NCBI GenBank assembly: GCA_023432005.1
Contig: JAEYVF010000150.1
Location: 1 to 10,221, forward strand
Length of the DNA: 10,221 nt
Reading direction: 5' to 3'
Source: Actinomycetes bacterium
Lineage (GTDB): Bacteria; Actinomycetota; Actinomycetes; Actinomycetales; Microbacteriaceae
The notes below the pieces were generated by a model. That model did no database searches, was not told where the DNA came from, and saw nothing but the letters and a program-made list of their open reading frames with translations. A program made the translations under genes and the position numbers. The first letter of the stretch is position 1, and each line of letters starts with the position of its first letter. Shown here piece by piece: positions 5,730 through 10,221 of this stretch.

Positions 5730-7046
5730 TCACTCCGCGGGCTCGCGGGCGGGCCCAGCGGCCGGCGCAGCGGCCGGATCGGCCCCCGCCCCCTCGGGAT
5801 CCCCGGGCGTCGCGGGCGCGGGCTCCGCCCCGATCGCGATGGCACGTCGCCCTGCCGGGATGACGGCGGCGATCGCGACGACCACGAACGTCGCCACGCC
5901 CGCCCCGATGAGCACCCACTCGACGGGCACGACATCCGCGAGGGGGCCGAAGACGACCATGCCGAGCGGCATCGCGGTCGCCATGACGACGCCGACGAAG
6001 CCGAACACGCGTCCCTGGTACTCGGGGTCGACGCGCTCCTGCAGAAGCGTCGTCGCCGGGGTCGAGAAGAACGGCACCGCGAGCCCGACGAGCAGCATGA
6101 AGCCGAAGAACACCCACATGTTCGTCGAGAGCCCCAGCGCGAGCGTGATGACGCCGAACACGAGCGACGACACGAGCACCGTCATGACCTTGTTCCTCAA
6201 GCCGCCCCACACCGCGACGAGCACCCCGCCGAGGAGCATGCCGACGCTGAACGAGAGCTCGTTGACCGTCAGCAGCCACACCTCCTCGCCGAAACTGCGC
6301 ACGACCATGAGCGGCGTGAGCATCGACGGGGCCACGGTCAACACGAACACGATCGCGAAGAGCACGAGCAGCCAGCGCACGAACGCGTGGGTGAACGTGT
6401 AGCGCACGCCCTTCGCGAGGTCGGTGAAGTAGCCGGTCTCGACGACAGTGCGCACGGTCGGCACCGAGATGAGCAGCAGCAGGCCGATGCCGATGATGGC
6501 CGTCACGACGTCGACCCAGAAGATCGCGATGACCGACATCGAGGCGTAGATGCCCGCGGCGGCGGCCGGCGCGATGAGCATCATGCCCGACTGGATCGAC
6601 TGGAAGATCCCGTTGACGCGCAGCAGCTTGTCGGTCGGCACGAGCTGCGGGATGAGCGCCATCACGGCGGGCGACTGGATGCCGGCGCCCGTCGAGCGGA
6701 TCGCGAGCGTCAGGTAGATGAGCCACAGCTCCTGGAAGCCGCTCATCATGAAGAGCGCGAGCACGACGGTCGTGACGGCGATCGACGCGTCGGCGGCGAT
6801 GATGAGCGTCTTGCGGTTGAGGCGGTCGGCCCACACTCCACCGAAGATCGACACGATCGCCTGCGGGAGCATGCCGAAGACGGCGGACGCCATGAGCACG
6901 ACGCCCGACTTCGTCTCGAGCGTGAGGTGCCACATGATGGCGTACTGCACGAGCATCGAGCCGAACATCGAGACGGTCTGCCCCGACAGGAACACCGTCG
7001 CGTCGCGCTTCCATCCGGCGCGCACAGTCGCCTCTCCCCCGCTCAC
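5730..7046 (-). CDS. Major facilitator superfamily exporter, DHA3 / MefA-like
   Basis: A 438-residue MFS protein with about twelve membrane segments. It resembles the DHA3 proton-antiport drug exporters typified by the macrolide pump Mef(A). The GQTVSMFGSM start (22-31) corresponds to GQAVSL in that family, and motif A reads GVWADRLNRK at 70-79. LVPTDKLLRVNG (135-146) and the second-half signature PEYQGRVFG (341-349), followed by an AMPLG segment and FGPLAD, also align. Substrate cannot be predicted; exporters of this group handle macrolides, siderophores or other compounds. The C-terminus carries a 38-residue Ala/Pro/Gly/Glu-rich tail (401-438) that looks unstructured. GTG at 7046 has GAGGA 8 nt upstream. 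A second GTG at 7025, behind GGGAGAGG, is a plausible alternative, and the few A/T-ending codons before it lean that way. The gene follows guaA by 61 bp, across a hairpin, so it may have its own promoter. Confidence 0.92.
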   Translation of the reverse strand: MSGGEATVRAGWKRDATVFLSGQTVSMFGSMLVQYAIMWHLTLETKSGVVLMASAVFGMLPQAIVSIFGGVWADRLNRKTLIIAADASIAVTTVVLALFMMSGFQELWLIYLTLAIRSTGAGIQSPAVMALIPQLVPTDKLLRVNGIFQSIQSGMMLIAPAAAAGIYASMSVIAIFWVDVVTAIIGIGLLLLISVPTVRTVVETGYFTDLAKGVRYTFTHAFVRWLLVLFAIVFVLTVAPSMLTPLMVVRSFGEEVWLLTVNELSFSVGMLLGGVLVAVWGGLRNKVMTVLVSSLVFGVITLALGLSTNMWVFFGFMLLVGLAVPFFSTPATTLLQERVDPEYQGRVFGFVGVVMATAMPLGMVVFGPLADVVPVEWVLIGAGVATFVVVAIAAVIPAGRRAIAIGAEPAPATPGDPEGAGADPAAAPAAGPAREPAE

Positions 7047-7061
7047 CGGACGATCCTCGCA

Positions 7062-7078
7062 CCCGCGTGCGACGCGGG
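7062..7078 (-). terminator. Hairpin between guaA and the exporter gene, probable guaA terminator
   Basis: A perfect 7-bp GC-rich stem (CCCGCGT with ACGCGGG) closes a 3-nt loop about 30 nt after the guaA stop codon. No U-tract follows on the minus strand, as is common for actinobacterial terminators. It ends 15 nt before the exporter's start codon and so could also sit in that gene's leader. Confidence 0.5.
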
Positions 7079-7107
7079 CATCCCCCTCACGGAGGAGATC
7101 TACCGGC

Positions 7108-8688
7108 TCACTCCCACTCGATGGTTCCCGGGGGCTTCGACGTGACGTCGAGCACGACGCGGTTGACGCCCGCGACCTCGTTCGTGATGCGGTTCGAGAC
7201 GCGCGCGAGGAAGTCGTAGGGCAGGCGCGTCCAGTCCGCCGTCATGGCGTCCTCGCTCGAGACGGGGCGCAGCACGATGGGGTGACCATAGGTGCGGCCG
7301 TCGCCCTGCACGCCGACCGAGCGCACATCCGCGAGCAGCACGACGGGGCACTGCCAGATCTCGCCGTCGAGACCCGCGGCGGTCAGCTCGGTGCGCACGA
7401 TGAGGTCGGCCGCGCGCAGCGTCTCGAGGCACTCCTCGGTGACCTCGCCCACGATCCGGATGCCGAGACCGGGCCCCGGGAAGGGGTGGCGCGCGACGAT
7501 CGCCTCCGGCAGCCCCAGCTCGCGTCCGATGGCGCGCACCTCGTCCTTGAAGAGCGTGCGCAACGGCTCGACGAGCTCGAACTGCAGGTCCGCCGGGAGG
7601 CCGCCGACGTTGTGGTGCGACTTGATGTTGGCGGTGCCCGTGCCGCCGCCCGACTCCACGACATCCGGGTAGAGCGTGCCCTGCACGAGGAAGCGGATGG
7701 GGTCGCCCTCGGCCGCGAACTCCGCGACGAGCTCGGCCTGGGCCTGCTCGAAGGTGCGGATGAACTCGCGCCCGATGATCTTGCGCTTCTGCTCGGGGTC
7801 GGAGACGCCGGCGAGCGCCGTCAGGAAGCGCTCGCGCGCGTCGACCGTCACGAGCCGCACACCCGTCGAGGCGACGTAGTCCTGCTCGACCTGCTCGCGC
7901 TCACCCGCGCGCAGCAGGCCGTGATCGACGAAGACGCACACGAGCTGGTCGCCGACCGCCTTGTGCACGAGCGCCGCCGCGACCGCCGAGTCCACGCCGC
8001 CCGAGAGCGCGCACAGCACGCGGCCGCCGCCGACCTGGGCGCGGATGCGCTCCACCTGCTCGGCGATCACGTTGCCCGAGTTCCAGTCGGCGGGGATGCC
8101 CGCGGCGCGGTGCAGGAAGTTCTCGAGCACGCGCTGACCGAACTGCGAGTGCTTGACCTCGGGGTGCCACTGCACCCCGTAGAGCTTGCGCTCGTCATTC
8201 GCGAACGCCGCGACGGGCGTCGAGTCGGATGCCGCGAGCACGTCGAAGCCCTCGGGCGCCTTCACGACGGAGTCGCCGTGGCTCATCCACGCGGTCTGCT
8301 CGATCGGCTGCTCGGCGAGCAGCGTGCCGCCATCCGAGCCCGCGGCGAGCCGCACCTCGGTCGAGCCGTACTCGCGTGCGCCCGTCCTGGCGACCTCGCC
8401 CCCGAGCTGGCGAGCCATCACCTGGAAGCCGTAGCAGATGCCGAGCGTCGGCACGCCGAGCTCGAGGATGCCCTCGTCGAGGTCGGGCGAGCCCTCCTCG
8501 TAGACACTCGACGGGCCGCCCGAGAGCACGATCCCCACGGGGTTCCTCGCGGCGAGCTCCTCGGCGGAGATCGTGTGCGGCACGATCTCGCTGTAGACGC
8601 CGGCCTCGCGCACGCGGCGGGCGATGAGCTGGGCGTATTGCGCGCCGAAGTCGACGACGAGCACGGGGCGCTGAGCCGTCTCGCTCAC
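7108..8688 (-). CDS. guaA: GMP synthase (glutamine-hydrolysing)
   Basis: A 526-residue cytoplasmic enzyme that converts XMP to GMP using ATP and glutamine, the last step of de novo guanine nucleotide synthesis. The N-terminal class I glutamine amidotransferase domain opens with VLVVDFGAQYAQLIARRVRE. It carries the nucleophile Cys85 in LGICYG and His175 with Glu177 in WHPE. The ATP pyrophosphatase domain has the PP-loop LSGGVDSAV at 228-236 and QGTLYPDVVES at 336-346. The C-terminal dimerisation domain ends in KPPGTIEWE, as the family does. Length equals that of the E. coli enzyme (525). The frame is open further upstream to 8859, but homology begins at VLVVDFG and a near-perfect ribosome site (AAGGAGGTGA) lies 4 nt before GTG at 8688, which fixes the start. 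The GTG overlaps the DUF3817 stop as GTGA. All key residues are present. Confidence 0.98.
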   Translation of the reverse strand: MSETAQRPVLVVDFGAQYAQLIARRVREAGVYSEIVPHTISAEELAARNPVGIVLSGGPSSVYEEGSPDLDEGILELGVPTLGICYGFQVMARQLGGEVARTGAREYGSTEVRLAAGSDGGTLLAEQPIEQTAWMSHGDSVVKAPEGFDVLAASDSTPVAAFANDERKLYGVQWHPEVKHSQFGQRVLENFLHRAAGIPADWNSGNVIAEQVERIRAQVGGGRVLCALSGGVDSAVAAALVHKAVGDQLVCVFVDHGLLRAGEREQVEQDYVASTGVRLVTVDARERFLTALAGVSDPEQKRKIIGREFIRTFEQAQAELVAEFAAEGDPIRFLVQGTLYPDVVESGGGTGTANIKSHHNVGGLPADLQFELVEPLRTLFKDEVRAIGRELGLPEAIVARHPFPGPGLGIRIVGEVTEECLETLRAADLIVRTELTAAGLDGEIWQCPVVLLADVRSVGVQGDGRTYGHPIVLRPVSSEDAMTADWTRLPYDFLARVSNRITNEVAGVNRVVLDVTSKPPGTIEWE

Positions 8689-9134
8689 GCGCTCACCTCC
8701 TTGGCGGCGGCAGCCGCATCCGTCCGGTCGAGGGTGCTCCGGATGCGACCCTCGATGTAGCGGGGCACCTGGAACTCGAAGTAGTAGCTGAGGAACGGCA
8801 CGACGCCGCCCAGCGCGATGAACAGGAAGCGCCCGAAGCTGTAGCGCGCGAGTCGCCACATGACGAAGTCGCAGCCCAGGTAGAGCACGTACAGCCAGCC
8901 GTGCACCGTGAGGATGCCGATCGACAGGTTGATCGCGGTGAGCTGATCCTTCGGCGTGAGGGCGAGGAAGCCGAACGGGCCGCCGAGCTCGATGTCGACG
9001 CCGAACCCGTAACGCAGCACCATCATGACGACGAGCAGCAGCAGGAAGGTGCCGGTGATGGCGGCCGAGACCCGGTAGACCTTGAGGGCCGTGCGGAGCC
9101 GGGGCACGTCGGAAGGGCGGGGGCCAGCGTGCAT
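8685..9134 (-). CDS. DUF3817 family integral membrane protein
   Basis: A 149-residue protein of the DUF3817 family, whose function is unknown. It has three membrane segments at about 23-41, 72-90 and 103-119. The family's hallmark HGWLYVLYLGCDF lies at 78-90 and PFLSYYFEFQVPR at 113-125. The amphipathic start (LRTALKVYRVSA) is also typical. The polar C-terminus overlaps guaA by 4 bp, and its last codons (Lys-Glu-Val-Ser-Ala) encode the guaA ribosome site. The ATG at 9134 lies 4 nt after the SURF1 stop. It has no ribosome site of its own, so it is either coupled to SURF1 translation or read from a leaderless transcript. Position between a cytochrome oxidase assembly gene and guaA suggests co-expression but does not show a role. 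Confidence 0.92.
   Translation of the reverse strand: MHAGPRPSDVPRLRTALKVYRVSAAITGTFLLLLVVMMVLRYGFGVDIELGGPFGFLALTPKDQLTAINLSIGILTVHGWLYVLYLGCDFVMWRLARYSFGRFLFIALGGVVPFLSYYFEFQVPRYIEGRIRSTLDRTDAAAAAKEVSA
8693..8702 (-). promoter_or_regulatory. Strong ribosome binding site of guaA, embedded in the DUF3817 coding end
   Basis: AAGGAGGTGA on the minus strand is a near-complete complement of the 16S rRNA tail and ends 4 nt before the guaA GTG. It sits in the Lys-Glu-Val codons of the upstream gene and decides the guaA start against the longer open frame. Confidence 0.88.
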
Positions 9135-9138
9135 GCGC

Positions 9139-9936
9139 TCAGTCTAGTTGCGCCGCCTGGGCGCCTTCGGCGACCTCGGCCTCCCAGGCGTCGCGCACGA
9201 GGCGGTACCAGAGGAACACCGCGAAGCCCGCGAACACCACCCACTCGATCGCGTAGAACACATTGAGCCAGTTGAGGCTCGTGTCGCGAATGGGCGGCGG
9301 CTGGTGGATCGCGTCGAGGCCCGGCGTCGGATCGGCGAGCACGACGAATCCCGCGTACACGGGGCCCGGCTCCTCCCACAGGTTGATGAGCTCGCCGATG
9401 GAGAGCACACGGCGCTCGCCATCCTCGACGTCGTTGAGCTCGGGCGACTCCGTCGGAAGGTAGCGCCCGGCGACCTCGAGGCGCTCGGGCACCGCGTCCT
9501 CGGCCGCGGCGGCGGCATCCGCGTCGGCGGCCCAGCCGAGGCCGACCGCGAGCGATGCCCCGTCGTCGGTCACGACGTGGGCGACGAGCCAGAAGCCCTC
9601 GACGCCGTGGTTCTCGCGCGGCCCGATGACCGAGAAGTCCGATCGCGCGACCGTGCCGGATGCCGTGACGCGCTGGCCGATCGTGGGATCCGTCATGCGG
9701 GCCTGGGGTGTCGCGACCGTCGAGAGCTCGACGGGGGTCTCGGTGTCGTATGTGGGCGCCGCGGCGTTCTGCACGCTGCGGTCGAGCTGCCACTGCCCGA
9801 GGGCCGCGAACGCCGCGGCGATCGCGAGCGAGAGCACGAGGGCGCCGATCCATCTCGGACGGCGCGCGACGCTCATGAACTGTGCGGGCGTCGGGCGCGC
9901 GGGGCGCGCATCCGGGTCGACGGGGGCGGCGGTCAC
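9139..9936 (-). CDS. SURF1-family cytochrome c oxidase assembly protein
   Basis: A 265-residue protein of the SURF1 family, which helps assemble haem-copper cytochrome oxidase in the membrane. It has the family layout. The first membrane helix (about 30-47) runs into the signature LGQWQLDR (46-53). A large extracytoplasmic domain follows, including VTASGTVARSDFSVIGPR (90-107), EGFWLVAHV and a VAGRYLP element at 155-161. The second helix (about 223-245) begins with the conserved NWLNVFYAIEW. The frame is open up to a TTG at 9975. I chose GTG at 9936 because the 13 codons before it lack the G/C-ending bias that begins right at the GTG, and because that TTG has no well-spaced ribosome site. A TTGACC hexamer at 9975-9970 could be a -35 box, but its spacing to a possible CAGAGT -10 (21 bp) is long. 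The stop lies 4 nt before DUF3817. Confidence 0.88.
   Translation of the reverse strand: MTAAPVDPDARPARPTPAQFMSVARRPRWIGALVLSLAIAAAFAALGQWQLDRSVQNAAAPTYDTETPVELSTVATPQARMTDPTIGQRVTASGTVARSDFSVIGPRENHGVEGFWLVAHVVTDDGASLAVGLGWAADADAAAAAEDAVPERLEVAGRYLPTESPELNDVEDGERRVLSIGELINLWEEPGPVYAGFVVLADPTPGLDAIHQPPPIRDTSLNWLNVFYAIEWVVFAGFAVFLWYRLVRDAWEAEVAEGAQAAQLD
9141..9146 (-). promoter_or_regulatory. Weak candidate -10 element (TAGACT) for DUF3817, overlapping the SURF1 stop
   Basis: TAGACT on the minus strand fits TANNNT and lies 6 nt before the DUF3817 ATG, inside the last codons of SURF1. The spacing repeats the leaderless layout seen elsewhere in the window. Tight packing with SURF1 is an equally good explanation for the missing ribosome site, so this is tentative. 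Confidence 0.25.
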
Positions 9937-9981
9937 CCGATCACTCTGCCAGGTCGCGGCTGAGCGGCGGGTCAACGCGAC

Positions 9982-10221
9982 TCAGTACTCCGGGTCGACC
10001 TCGCGCTCGCGCCGCACCTCGTCGGCCGTCAGCCGGTCGGATTGGCTGCGCGCCTGCTCGGCGCGCCGCGCCTCCCGCTCGAGCGCCGACTCGACGTCGG
10101 GCGCCGTGTCCTCGAGGGGCGCCGGCTCGGGCTCCGGCTCCTCGCTCGCCGCGACCGCCTCCGCGGCCGGCTCGCCCGACATCGCCGCCTCCGCGAGCGC
10201 GATCGCGCGCTCCCGCTCGAG
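9982..10221 (-). CDS. C-terminal part of an acidic Ala/Glu-rich protein, function unknown (5' end outside window)
   Basis: The last 79 residues of a protein are visible, ending LTADEVRREREVDPEY. The composition is dominated by Ala, Glu, Pro and Arg. A stretch at about residues 14-45 is acidic and probably disordered (EEPEPEPAPLED), followed by a charged helix (ALEREARRAEQARSQSDR). I recognise no family. An internal ATG at 10182 has GGAGG 5 nt upstream and could begin a 66-residue protein. However, the 13 codons before it keep the coding pattern of this genome: all thirteen end in G or C and A/T is concentrated at the second position. The frame therefore probably continues past the window edge. 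The stop is 45 bp before the chosen SURF1 start, so co-transcription with SURF1 is possible. Confidence 0.6.
   Translation of the reverse strand, partial: LERERAIALAEAAMSGEPAAEAVAASEEPEPEPAPLEDTAPDVESALEREARRAEQARSQSDRLTADEVRREREVDPEY

Noticed and set aside
5725..7062. Second minus-strand frame of 445 codons over the exporter gene
   Set aside because: It is the neighbouring frame of the exporter. Its product is Arg/His-rich without membrane segments, whereas the chosen frame matches MFS motifs from end to end.
6718..8760. Plus-strand open frame of 680 codons opposite the exporter and guaA
   Set aside because: It is antisense to guaA, whose identity is certain, and the product has no domain.
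8689..8859. 57-codon upstream extension of guaA
   Set aside because: The extension lies within the DUF3817 coding sequence and has no homology character. A strong ribosome site marks GTG at 8688 as the start.
9937..9975. 13-codon extension of SURF1 to a TTG start
   Set aside because: These codons lack the G/C-ending bias of the gene, and the TTG has no ribosome site at a usable distance.

Overview
The window looks like chromosomal DNA from a high-GC actinobacterium, most likely a member of the Microbacteriaceae or a close relative. The reasons are very high GC with third codon positions almost all G or C, frequent GTG starts, hairpins without U-tracts, and a SURF1 - DUF3817 - guaA gene row. 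The genus cannot be told from the sequence. I see no insertion sequence, phage gene, CRISPR array, tRNA or rRNA, and base use is even throughout, so this reads as stable core or near-core chromosome rather than an island.

Left part (1-4422, all minus strand). Two adjacent genes for multi-pass membrane proteins of the actinobacterial sensor-histidine-kinase type overlap by 4 bp (ATGA). They are recognisable paralogs, so the pair arose by tandem duplication. The first (1328-3355) is complete. Its kinase core is eroded at every key position: the phosphoacceptor His is Asp, the N-box has no Asn, the G1 Asp is Val and the G2 glycines are gone. The second (from 1331) leaves the window before its kinase region. 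Upstream of the pair, 86 bp away, lies a GlpQ-type glycerophosphodiester phosphodiesterase.

Middle part (4423-5657). A 74-bp divergent region separates the phosphodiesterase from a small plus-strand membrane protein. That gene converges, with a 3-bp gap, on a minus-strand protein with two membrane segments and a probable cytoplasmic beta-rich domain. Three genes here have a TANNNT -10 element 6-7 nt before the start codon, the layout of leaderless actinobacterial transcripts. Two of them share the identical arrangement TACGCT-N7-ATG.

Right part (5730-10221, all minus strand). In transcription order this holds the end of an acidic protein of unknown function, a SURF1-family cytochrome oxidase assembly protein, a DUF3817 membrane protein, guaA (GMP synthase) and a MefA-like DHA3 major facilitator exporter. 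SURF1, DUF3817 and guaA are packed tightly (4-bp gap, then a 4-bp GTGA overlap) and probably form one transcript. A U-less hairpin lies between guaA and the exporter.

I did not find a clearly new multi-gene system. The best leads are the probable pseudokinase in the tandem sensor pair, the leaderless-promoter theme, and an apparently over-represented CGGATGC heptamer spread over the window.
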